DNA of 64,000 nt from JAAYYY01 sp964579295. Lineage in GTDB: Bacteria; Chloroflexota; Anaerolineae; Promineifilales; Promineifilaceae. The notes beneath the pieces were generated by a model. That model was not told where the DNA came from and did not search any database. It saw only the letters and a list, made by a program, of their open reading frames with translations. Shown here piece by piece: positions 41,368-49,210 of the stretch. Made by a program: the position numbers and the translations under genes. The first letter of the stretch is position 1. Every line of letters starts with the position of its first letter. The stretch covers positions 124,001 to 188,000 of the forward strand of contig CAZOGK010000003.1 of the NCBI GenBank assembly GCA_964579295.1, written 5' to 3'.

Positions 41368-42153
41368 ATGCAAGCTGATCGCAATCAGTCGAGCTGGCAG
41401 GCCCAACCATTCCTTCTCTATCTGCTGCGGCGCAATCTGGGCCTGCTGCTCTACCTTGTCGTCGCCACCGCCGGGATGCTGGGCGTTTACTCGTTTTTCC
41501 AGCCTGAGAGCGGCGCCACAGCTGCAGCCGTAGCGGCCGCTGGCGAGGAAGCATCGCTCTCGGCGACGATCTTCAAGAAGGTGCCGGCCCGGCCCGTTAC
41601 GCAGCGCTTCGCGCAGACGCCCGGACCGCTTCACATTGCCCTGATTGCCGGGCACATGGAGCATGATTCCGGCGCGGTGTGTGAAGACGGACTCACCGAA
41701 GCGGCCATCAACCTGGATATTGCCGAGAGGGTCCATGCCCTGCTGGCGGCAGCGAACGTCCGCAGCGAAGTCTTCGCGGAGTTCGACCCGCGCCTGACCG
41801 GCTACAGCGGCACGGCGCTCGTCTCATTGCATGCCGACTCGTGCAATTACTTTAACGACCAGGCTACCGGCTTCAAGCTGTCGGGCTCATCTTTTACCGA
41901 CTCGACGCAGCTTTCTACGTGCGTCGAAGCCGCCTATGCCGAAGCAACCGGCCTGCCATACCATCCGAACACCATCACGATGGACATGCGCGATTATCAC
42001 GCTTTTCGCCTGATAGCACAGGGGGTGCCGGCAGTAATTCTGGAAACCGGCTTCATGAACCTGGACCGCGAAATCCTCACGACCGGCGCCGATCTCCCGG
42101 CCGCTGGCATTGCCCGCGGCATCCTTTGTTTCATCGAGGGAAGGAGCGGGTAG
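41368..42153 (+). CDS. membrane-anchored N-acetylmuramoyl-L-alanine amidase (Amidase_3)
   Basis: 261 residues from ATG 41368. One membrane anchor at about 22-43, then the zinc amidase domain: HIALIAGHMEHDSG with the first zinc His, the Glu in GLTEAAINLDIAERVHALL, LVSLHADSC with the second His, and VPAVILETGFMNL with the catalytic Glu. It cleaves the bond between MurNAc and L-Ala in peptidoglycan. It sits 5 bases upstream of an L,D-transpeptidase gene, so the pair is probably a wall-remodelling operon. Confidence 0.88.
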   Translation: MQADRNQSSWQAQPFLLYLLRRNLGLLLYLVVATAGMLGVYSFFQPESGATAAAVAAAGEEASLSATIFKKVPARPVTQRFAQTPGPLHIALIAGHMEHDSGAVCEDGLTEAAINLDIAERVHALLAAANVRSEVFAEFDPRLTGYSGTALVSLHADSCNYFNDQATGFKLSGSSFTDSTQLSTCVEAAYAEATGLPYHPNTITMDMRDYHAFRLIAQGVPAVILETGFMNLDREILTTGADLPAAGIARGILCFIEGRSG

Positions 42154-42158
42154 GCGAG

Positions 42159-43313
42159 ATGGAAGAAAGGCCGGCGCTCCTTCAGGCTGCACGGGAAGCC
42201 ATTCGTCGCGGCGAGCGCCGGCAAGCGCGCGTCTATCTGGCCCAGGCGGCGCGAGAGAACCCGCGGGATTTTCGCGTCTGGCTCCTGCTGAGCGCGGTAG
42301 CCGGCTCGCCCAGCGCCAGCCTGGACTACATTGCTCGCGCCGAGCGGCTGCAGCCAGGCCACCCCACTATCGCCACCGCTCGTGCCTGGGCGGAGCGCCA
42401 GCTAGCGGCCACGCAGCCGCCGGCGCCCGCCGCAAGCGCGCCGGCAGCTCCCACGGCGCCTATCCCGCGGTCAGCTCTGGCGCCGGCCGCCCAGCCGGTA
42501 GCGCGGCGCGGTCGAGCCATGTGGCGCGCCATCGCCGCGGCGGCCCTACTGCTGCTGACCATCGTTGCCGCAGCGTGGGCCTGGGACCGGCTGCCGCAGC
42601 GTGAAGGGGCGGCGCCGGCCGTCGCTCAGATCCCATCCGCCGCCGCGCCGGCGACCAGCGCCAGCACGGCTGCCGTCGCTACCGTGGCGCGAGGCGGCTT
42701 TCAGCCCGCTGGCGCAGCCCAGCCCGACAGCGCGGCGCAGCCCGGCGTACTCCCCCAGGAAACGCCCACGCCGCTAGCCGGGCTGGTACACAAGAAAGTG
42801 AGCCAGGCCGGAGGAACACCGCCCCCAACGTGGACCGTAACGCCTTCGCCGACGCCCCCGCCGACGGCCACGCCTACGCCCGCTCCCACCTTCGTCAGTG
42901 AATCCACGGCGCCGCAGCCGGTACTGCGACCGCTCGGCGTCGGGCCAGCCGAGCGCTGGATCGACGTCAATCTGACCCAGCAGCGGCTGGTCGCCTACGA
43001 GGGTGACACGCCGGTCTTTGACACGCTCGTCTCGTCAGGAACGTGGAACCACCCCACGGTCACCGGCCAGTTCCGCGTTTGGCTGCGATTCACCGCGCAA
43101 ACCATGGATGGGCGCCTCCTCGGCTACGACTATTATCTGGAAAACGTGCCTTACGTGATGTACTTCTATCAGGACTACGCCTTACACGGCACGTTCTGGC
43201 ACAACAACTTCGGCACGCCGATGAGCCACGGCTGCGTGAACCTGCCCACCCCCGCCGCCGAATGGATCTTTAACTGGTCGAGCCTCGGCACCCTCGTCTA
43301 CGTACACTACTAG
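42159..43313 (+). CDS. L,D-transpeptidase (YkuD) with N-terminal helical domain and membrane anchor
   Basis: 384 residues. Start ATG 42159 has AAGGAG upstream and lies 5 bases after the amidase stop; the longer frame to 41919 only shadows that gene. Residues 1-80 form TPR-like helices (REAIRRGERRQARVYLAQA), a low-complexity Pro/Ala stretch follows, one membrane helix at 121-142, a Pro/Thr linker, then the YkuD domain. Its active site is HGTFWHNNFGTPMSHGCVN with the catalytic Cys at 358. It makes 3-3 cross-links in peptidoglycan or attaches proteins to it. Confidence 0.9.
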   Translation: MEERPALLQAAREAIRRGERRQARVYLAQAARENPRDFRVWLLLSAVAGSPSASLDYIARAERLQPGHPTIATARAWAERQLAATQPPAPAASAPAAPTAPIPRSALAPAAQPVARRGRAMWRAIAAAALLLLTIVAAAWAWDRLPQREGAAPAVAQIPSAAAPATSASTAAVATVARGGFQPAGAAQPDSAAQPGVLPQETPTPLAGLVHKKVSQAGGTPPPTWTVTPSPTPPPTATPTPAPTFVSESTAPQPVLRPLGVGPAERWIDVNLTQQRLVAYEGDTPVFDTLVSSGTWNHPTVTGQFRVWLRFTAQTMDGRLLGYDYYLENVPYVMYFYQDYALHGTFWHNNFGTPMSHGCVNLPTPAAEWIFNWSSLGTLVYVHY

Positions 43314-43315
43314 CC

Positions 43316-43356
43316 AAAAGCAAATAGCCGTTAGCTAAAGGCTAACGGCTATTTGC
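43316..43356. terminator. bidirectional terminator between the transpeptidase and aldolase genes
   Basis: A perfect 16-base stem (43320-43335 with 43341-43356) with a TAAAG loop. On the minus strand it is followed by TTTTGG, giving the aldolase gene its terminator; on the plus strand only short T runs follow. Near copies of the stem words (GCTATTCGCTAA) continue to 43375. Confidence 0.7.
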
Positions 43357-43379
43357 CATTTGCTATTCGCTAATTGTGC

Positions 43380-44795
43380 TCAGTCCGCCAGGTCGCTGGC
43401 AATCTCCAGCTCGCCCTCGTCGGCAGCCTGCTGTGGGCGGGTGCGCCGGCGGCGCGGCACGCTGGTTACGTCGTTGACAACCTGCCGCGTGTCGCGCACG
43501 TTGAGCTTCTCAAAGAGGAACTCGAACTGCTCCTGCAGCGCCTGGCCGATGCGCTCTTTGGCGCCGGCGTCGAGGTTCCACCATTGCTCTTTGAGCGCCC
43601 CAAAGGCCTTCTTGCGCGTGGAGTAGAGGAACTGCTCCTGCGTCTTTCCTTCCTTCCATTCATTCCGCAGCTCCCGGATACAGTAGTCATTCGCCAAGTG
43701 CACAACGTCTTCCGGCGCATGGTCGAAGATGATATTCTGGAAGCCCGTCGCCAGGTGTATTTCCAGGGTGCCCACGGCGGGAAAGCGGTCAAACGCTTCC
43801 GGCGGCAGGGTCGAAGCGCCATGCTGCACGGCGCCGCCAAGCCCATATTCTTCGCGCGCCACCTTGCTCAGCTCGCGCAGCGTCTCGAAATCAACGCTGA
43901 CGTCGGCCAGCGTGCCGTCAGGCAAGACCACACCGCCGTGGCTGGTTCCTGTCTGCACCGAGATCTTGGAGATGCCCTCGACGCCCTCGGCGAGGTTACG
44001 GCGGTAGCCATCCATGTAAGCGCGCAGCTCAGGCACGGTCGAGTTCTTCTCACCCACCTCGCCAATCTCGCCGCCGAGCGAGATCGTAACGCCTTCAGGC
44101 TCAATACTGCGCACGAACTCGGTCAGTGCGGCGCTTAGCGTGTAATTGGTGCGCTGCTGCTCGTCCAACGACTCGTGCGACAGGTCCACTAGGGTCGAGG
44201 TATCAATGTCGATGTTGTAAAAGCCCGCCTCGATAGCTTCCTGCATTAGCTCGCGCACGGCGCCCACTTCTTTCTCCCGGTCGCCGGCGTACCCTTTGGC
44301 CGAGACCTGGAAGTGATCGCCCTGGATAAAGAGCGGTCCCTGGAAACCTTCGTCGATGGCCGCGGCCAGAACTGCCGAAACGTACTCGGCCGGCCGCTGC
44401 GCCGTATAACCGATCTCCGAGCGGGCAATTTCCAGTAGCAGCGCGCCCACGTCGAGCCGGCGGGCGGCGCGGAAGATGGCGCGGGCCATATAGTAGTTCA
44501 TGCCGCGGATGTTAATGGCCGGAACGGTGAAGGTCGGCGCTACCTCGCCGCGACCAATCGCCATGTACAGCTCGTGGATCGACGCCGGAAACACACCCAG
44601 CTCCTGGCCGATCTCCCACAGCAGCCATCGTGCGGTCTCGCGAGTCAGTCCATCAGAAAAGACGGCGCTAAAGGCCAGCGCCTCGCCTTTGCCACGCACC
44701 GCGTTGCGGTCGGTGACCGTTACCCGCTCGCCATCGACGTGAACGGCGCCCTGTAGAAGGGCGAACAGTTCTTCTACATCCTTTGCAATCATCAC
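43380..44795 (-). CDS. class II aldolase, fructose-bisphosphate-aldolase-like (long form)
   Basis: 471 residues, longer than the 285-360 of standard class II FBP aldolases. Core motifs are AINIRGMNYYMARAIFRAA, the zinc His in FIQGDHFQVS, NIDIDTSTLVDL, GGEIGEVGEKNS, and the loop TGTSHGGVVLP with VQHGASTLP. The enzyme condenses or splits a keto-sugar phosphate via zinc. The extra C-terminal 100 residues are Lys/Arg/Glu-rich and helical. FBP is the likely but unproven substrate. GGAGAG precedes the ATG. Confidence 0.78.
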   Translation of the reverse strand: MMIAKDVEELFALLQGAVHVDGERVTVTDRNAVRGKGEALAFSAVFSDGLTRETARWLLWEIGQELGVFPASIHELYMAIGRGEVAPTFTVPAINIRGMNYYMARAIFRAARRLDVGALLLEIARSEIGYTAQRPAEYVSAVLAAAIDEGFQGPLFIQGDHFQVSAKGYAGDREKEVGAVRELMQEAIEAGFYNIDIDTSTLVDLSHESLDEQQRTNYTLSAALTEFVRSIEPEGVTISLGGEIGEVGEKNSTVPELRAYMDGYRRNLAEGVEGISKISVQTGTSHGGVVLPDGTLADVSVDFETLRELSKVAREEYGLGGAVQHGASTLPPEAFDRFPAVGTLEIHLATGFQNIIFDHAPEDVVHLANDYCIRELRNEWKEGKTQEQFLYSTRKKAFGALKEQWWNLDAGAKERIGQALQEQFEFLFEKLNVRDTRQVVNDVTSVPRRRRTRPQQAADEGELEIASDLAD

Positions 44796-44891
44796 TCTCT
44801 CCTTATCACCAACGAGTGGACCCGTCGCTTGTGTTGTCTCGTGCTGGCTCCACCGCCATAGCGCGACTTCCCGGCAGCCGCTAGACTGTAT

Positions 44892-44897
44892 TATAAT
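44892..44897 (+). promoter_or_regulatory. -10 box upstream of the HD-domain gene
   Basis: TATAAT at 44892-44897, about 95 bases before the ATG at 44992. No -35 at 16-18 bases. It lies in a 196-base region that also carries the divergent aldolase promoter. Confidence 0.4.
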
Positions 44898-44991
44898 CCC
44901 TCGACACGAATTGCCAACGCAGGCTGAGGGTTACAAAAGGGGCGCATCCCTGCCCACACCGCTCCGCTTGCGAGCCGGCGAGAGGAGGCGT

Positions 44992-45414
44992 ATGACATTA
45001 CTGGAACGCGCCATTGCCGTGGCGCTGCAAGCACATCAGGGGCAGACAGACCGTTACGGCGCGCCCTACATCCTCCATCCGCTGCACGTCATGCTGCAGA
45101 TGGACGACGAAACGGAGATGATGGCCGCCGTCCTGCACGACGTGCTGGAAGACAGCGCGCTCACGCTGGAAACGCTGCGCGACGAAGGCTTACCGGCGGA
45201 GGTGCTGGAGGCGGTGCGCCTGCTAACCCACGACGCTGAGCAGAGCAGTTATGAGGAGTACGTGCGCGGCCTGCAGAAGAACCCCATCGCGTTAAAGGTG
45301 AAGCTGGCCGACCTACGGCACAATATGGATATCCGCCGTCTGCGCCGCGTGGAAGAACGGGACGCCGCCCGCCTGGAGAAATATCGCCGCGCCTGGGAGA
45401 TTTTGACGAGCTGA
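44992..45414 (+). CDS. small HD-domain protein, ppGpp-hydrolase-like
   Basis: 140 residues from ATG 44992 (GAGGAGG upstream). It covers only the HD phosphohydrolase domain of RelA/SpoT: ALQAHQGQTDRYGAPYILHPL with the first His, MAAVLHDVLEDS with the HD pair, and VKLADLRHNMD with the last metal Asp. There is no synthetase, TGS or ACT part, as in MESH1-type or small alarmone hydrolases. It probably hydrolyses (p)ppGpp or a related nucleotide. The M20 peptidase gene follows after 3 bases. Confidence 0.82.
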   Translation: MTLLERAIAVALQAHQGQTDRYGAPYILHPLHVMLQMDDETEMMAAVLHDVLEDSALTLETLRDEGLPAEVLEAVRLLTHDAEQSSYEEYVRGLQKNPIALKVKLADLRHNMDIRRLRRVEERDAARLEKYRRAWEILTS

Positions 45415-45417
45415 ACG

Positions 45418-46587
45418 ATGGCAACCGAAATCCTTTCCACCACCCACTTCAACATGTTACTCGACGACTGTGTGGGCTTTGCGCAGCGGCTGATCCAGAC
45501 GCCCAGTATGCCCGGTGAGGAGCAGGCAGTCGTCGCGCTCATCGCCGGCGAGATGCGCAAACTCTCCTTTGACGAGGTGTGGCAGGACAGCATAGGCAAT
45601 GTCTACGGGCGCATCTTCGGACAGGATCGCACGCTGCCGGCCGTTGTCCTCAACAGCCACACCGATCACGTCGATCCCGGCGACCCGGAATTGTGGCCCG
45701 TACCGCCTTACAGTGGGGAGATCGTCGATGGGCACATCGTCGGTCGCGGGGCGAGCGACATCAAGGGGCCGCTGGCCGTCCAGGTCTACGCCATGGCAGG
45801 CCTGCGCCGGGCTGGCCTGCGCCCCCGCCGTGACCTGGTCTTCACCGGCGTGGCGCAGGAAGAAGTCGGCGGCGCCGGCATGGTCTATTGGAGCCAGACG
45901 TGCGATTATCCGGTCGGCTTGCTCTTGCTGGGCGAGCCTTCCAGTAACCAGCTGGCGCTTGGCCACCGGGGCATGCTCTCTATGTGGGTCACATTCCCCG
46001 GCCGCTCGGTCCATGCCAGCGTGCCGGAGAAAGGGGACAACCCCAATTTCGCGCTGGCCTCATTTCTGCAGCGGCTGCAGCGCGAACAACAGCGCCTGCG
46101 CAGCCACCCGCTGCTGGGCGCCACCACCGTCGCGCCGACGGTCATCGAAGTCGATACGCGAAGCTATAACGTCACCCCAGCCTGGACCCGCGTTCTGCTC
46201 GACTTCCGCACGGCGAGCGAGAACCCGGCCAGTCTGCGCGCCTTTGTCGCCGACGTGGCCGCTGATCTCGCTCATTCGGTGAGCGCCGCCTATGAGACGA
46301 TGCAGTTTCCCGAAGACGACGAGATAGTGACAGGCTTCTACACGCCGCCAGATGACCCTGCCGTGCCGCGGGTGCGCGAGCTACTGGGTCAGGGTATGGG
46401 CCGCGAGCCGGCGCTCAGCAGCTATCGTTTCGCCACCGATGGCCGGCACGTTGCCGACCAGGGCTTTCCTATTCTGGGCTATTCGCCCGGCGACGAGGGG
46501 CAGGCGCACATTGCCGGCGAGCGCATCAGCATAGATGCCATGAAGGAGAGCCTGCGTGGCCAGATGCAGCTGCTGCTGGCCTATTAG
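45418..46587 (+). CDS. M20-family metallopeptidase/deacylase (YgeY/ArgE-like)
   Basis: 389 residues. Di-zinc amidohydrolase: the first metal His is in LNSHTDHVDPG, the bridging Asp in GRGASDIKGPL, and the catalytic Glu in GVAQEEVGGAG. The dimerisation domain is in the middle (HRGMLSMWVTFPGRSVHASV). The family removes acyl groups from amino acids or cleaves dipeptides. It shares a promoter with the small HD protein, which suggests starvation-linked use, but that is inference. Confidence 0.87.
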   Translation: MATEILSTTHFNMLLDDCVGFAQRLIQTPSMPGEEQAVVALIAGEMRKLSFDEVWQDSIGNVYGRIFGQDRTLPAVVLNSHTDHVDPGDPELWPVPPYSGEIVDGHIVGRGASDIKGPLAVQVYAMAGLRRAGLRPRRDLVFTGVAQEEVGGAGMVYWSQTCDYPVGLLLLGEPSSNQLALGHRGMLSMWVTFPGRSVHASVPEKGDNPNFALASFLQRLQREQQRLRSHPLLGATTVAPTVIEVDTRSYNVTPAWTRVLLDFRTASENPASLRAFVADVAADLAHSVSAAYETMQFPEDDEIVTGFYTPPDDPAVPRVRELLGQGMGREPALSSYRFATDGRHVADQGFPILGYSPGDEGQAHIAGERISIDAMKESLRGQMQLLLAY

Positions 46588-46596
46588 CCACACGCT

Positions 46597-48261
46597 CTAG
46601 AACTCGCCAACGTCGGCAAAGCGGAAGCGCTCGATGAGGAGAAAGCCGGCAGTGGTGACCCCCATCAGGATCGTGCTCATTGCCAGCGCCTGGCCGAAGT
46701 TCTGCTCGCCGGCGACGCCCAGATAACGCCCGATGGCAATAGGCATGGTCAGGTAGCCGCTGTTGGGCCGCACGATAAAGCTGGTGGCGCCGAACTCGCC
46801 CATGCTCACCGTAAAGGCGAAGACAGCGGCGACCAGGAGCGCGCGCCCGACGATGGGCAGATCTACTTCGCGCCAGACGCGGCCCGGCGAGGCGCCCAGC
46901 ACCGCCGCCGCCTCACGCAGGCTGGGCTTGATTCCCTGCAGCACGGGTAGAACGGTGCGCACGACAAACGGAAAGGCGACCAGCGTGTGCGCGATGAGTA
47001 CCAGCACAGGCGACGTGCGCAGGCGATCAAAGGTCACGACATAGCCGAAGCCCAGGGTGACGGCGGAAGCGCCGAGGGGCAGCATGAAGAGGGGATCGAG
47101 CCAGCCGCGCCAGCGCCCGGAGGCGGTGAGCAAGCGGGCGCTGATCAGGCCCAGCAGACTGGCCGCAATCACCGTCAGAAAGGCATAGCCAAGCGAGTTG
47201 CGAATAGCGGCTAGCGGTGGAATGAAGGTGATACTGCCTCGTTCCTGGACTGGCAGGGCCTGATAGTAGCTGAGGGTAAAACCGTCGCGACTGGTGAAAG
47301 AGCGCGCCGCAAGGGACAGAAGCGGGGAAAGCACGATCAGCAGCAGGACCACAACTAACAGGGTTACCAGGATGCGCTGCCAGGTTGTTTGCGGCGGGCG
47401 CGCGTTTTCCTGCTCCGGGCGGAAGTCGAGGGCGACGGCGCTGCGCTGCTGCCACCTCGTATAGAGCAGCATGATGCCAAAGGTAAGGAGTATTTGCAGC
47501 AGGGAAAGCACGGCTGCTACCCCTGGCCGCAGGAAAGTAACGTACTGGCGGTAGATTTCGGTCTCCAAGGTGCTGAAAGCCGGCCCACCCAGCAAGAGGA
47601 TGACGCCAAAGCTGGTGAAAGTAAAGAGGTAAATAAGAAGTGCGGCGGCGATGAGGGGCGGCCGCAGCAGCGGCAGCGTCACCTCCCAGAAGGTGCGCAG
47701 CGGGTTGGCGCCCAATACCCGTGCGGCTTCCGTCATGCGCGGGCTCAGGCTCGACCAGAAGCCGCCGACCAGCCGCACGACGATGGTCACATTGTAAAAA
47801 ACGTGGGCCATCAGGATGATGGTTAGCGTCTGCTCCAGGCGGATAGGCGGCTGCGATAGCCCCAGGAGCGCTGCCAGGCCGCTGTTGAGCGGGCCGTTGG
47901 GGCCAAGCAGAGCGCGAAAGGCGGCCGCCACTACCACTGTAGGCATGACGAATGGCACCGTCGTCAGCGCCCTGAGCGTGCCTTTGCCCCGAAATTCAAA
48001 GCGGGCAAAGAGGTAGGCGGCGGGCAGGCCGAGCAGCAGCGTAAGGACCGTGGAGAGCGCTGCCTGCCAGATGGTGAACCACAGAACGCCCCGGTAGTAG
48101 GGGCGTTCAACGATCTGCGCCAGCGCATCGACGCTGACACTCAGGCCCAGAATGCGGGCCAGTGGGTAGAAGAAGAAGAGGCCGAGAAAAAGGAAAGGCA
48201 GCCCCAAGAGGACTGCCCTTCCCAACGCGCGCAGCATTCTTGCCGGCACAGATGCGCTCAC
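46597..48261 (-). CDS. ABC transporter permease with two fused membrane domains (ThiP/iron-type)
   Basis: 554 residues, about 12 membrane helices, two permease domains each with an EAA loop (EAARVLGANPLRTFWEVTLPLL; EAAAVLGASPGRVWREVDLPIV). FVMPTVVVAAAFRALLGPNG and LGASAVTLGFGY resemble ThiP thiamine permease; Fe3+ permeases are close relatives. No ATPase or binding-protein gene is adjacent, so the partners must be elsewhere. It lies 50 bases after degV and convergent to the M20 gene. Confidence 0.85.
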   Translation of the reverse strand: MSASVPARMLRALGRAVLLGLPFLFLGLFFFYPLARILGLSVSVDALAQIVERPYYRGVLWFTIWQAALSTVLTLLLGLPAAYLFARFEFRGKGTLRALTTVPFVMPTVVVAAAFRALLGPNGPLNSGLAALLGLSQPPIRLEQTLTIILMAHVFYNVTIVVRLVGGFWSSLSPRMTEAARVLGANPLRTFWEVTLPLLRPPLIAAALLIYLFTFTSFGVILLLGGPAFSTLETEIYRQYVTFLRPGVAAVLSLLQILLTFGIMLLYTRWQQRSAVALDFRPEQENARPPQTTWQRILVTLLVVVLLLIVLSPLLSLAARSFTSRDGFTLSYYQALPVQERGSITFIPPLAAIRNSLGYAFLTVIAASLLGLISARLLTASGRWRGWLDPLFMLPLGASAVTLGFGYVVTFDRLRTSPVLVLIAHTLVAFPFVVRTVLPVLQGIKPSLREAAAVLGASPGRVWREVDLPIVGRALLVAAVFAFTVSMGEFGATSFIVRPNSGYLTMPIAIGRYLGVAGEQNFGQALAMSTILMGVTTAGFLLIERFRFADVGEF

Positions 48262-48311
48262 AGCAGGCTAAACAACCAGACTAATCGGCTGCTTATGACG
48301 GCCATGCTCGC

Positions 48312-49187
48312 TTAGACCGCGCCGTCGAGGTGGGCGCTGTCCAGATAGGCAACGCCCAGAGTGCCGGGACCGGTATGGGTGCCAACGACCGGACTTAGCT
48401 CGGAAAGCCTCAGCCTGGCCGGCTTGAACTGCGCCTGGACCTGCGCGTACAGCTCCTGCGCTTCCTCCGGCGCGGCCGCGTGGGCCACCACCATGTGCAG
48501 GGGCGCCGCCCCCGCCGAATCTTCCCTGACGCCCTCCAGCATGCGCTCGACGGCTTTCCGTTTGGTACGTACCGAGGTGAGCGCCTCTACTTTGCCCTCG
48601 TGGAGGTGCAACAGCGGCTTGATGGACAGGACAGAACCCAGGAGGCGCTTGGCCCCGCCGATACGCCCGCCTTTGTGCAGGTATTCAAGCGTATCGACGA
48701 CAAACACCACGCGAACGTGCGGCGAAACCTTGCGCGCCAGAGCAGCGATCTGCTTGTAATCCTGCCCGGCGTCCAGCGCTCCGGTCATGCCTTCGACAAT
48801 GAGCGATAGGCCCAGCGCCGCCGAGCGCGTGTCGACTATTTCTATCGGAAACGACTGTTCCATCATGTCACGCGCCGCGTGGGCGGAGGCGATGGTGCCG
48901 CTCAGCTCGCTGGAAATCAGAATGGCGACAATGCTCTCGGCGGTCTCAGCCACATCCTGGAAAAAGCTGAGAAAGCGCCCGGCCGATGGTTGCGACGTGG
49001 TGGGCAGCTCCCGCGCCATGCGTAACCGCTCGTAGAATTCGGCCGCCGTAATATCCACGTTGTCCAGCATGCTCTCCTCGCCCCAATGCAGGTTCTGGGG
49101 GATGATGTGGATAGGATATTTATCCAGTACCTCCTGCGGCAGAAACGCAGTGCTGTCCGTGACGATGGCTACCTTATGCTTGGTCAT
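48312..49187 (-). CDS. DegV-family fatty-acid-binding protein
   Basis: 291 residues from ATG 49187 (AAAGGAG upstream). DegV fold: KVAIVTDSTAFLPQEVLDKY, the lipid-carboxylate site TTSQPSAGRF and LSGTIASAHAARDM, and the second domain with EYLHKGGRIGGAKRLLGSVL. DegV/FakB proteins present fatty acids to FakA kinase for phosphorylation. FakA is not in the window. It is 23 bases downstream of topA. Confidence 0.92.
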   Translation of the reverse strand: MTKHKVAIVTDSTAFLPQEVLDKYPIHIIPQNLHWGEESMLDNVDITAAEFYERLRMARELPTTSQPSAGRFLSFFQDVAETAESIVAILISSELSGTIASAHAARDMMEQSFPIEIVDTRSAALGLSLIVEGMTGALDAGQDYKQIAALARKVSPHVRVVFVVDTLEYLHKGGRIGGAKRLLGSVLSIKPLLHLHEGKVEALTSVRTKRKAVERMLEGVREDSAGAAPLHMVVAHAAAPEEAQELYAQVQAQFKPARLRLSELSPVVGTHTGPGTLGVAYLDSAHLDGAV

Positions 49188-49210
49188 TTCCTTTCTCCTT
49201 TCCTCACCCC

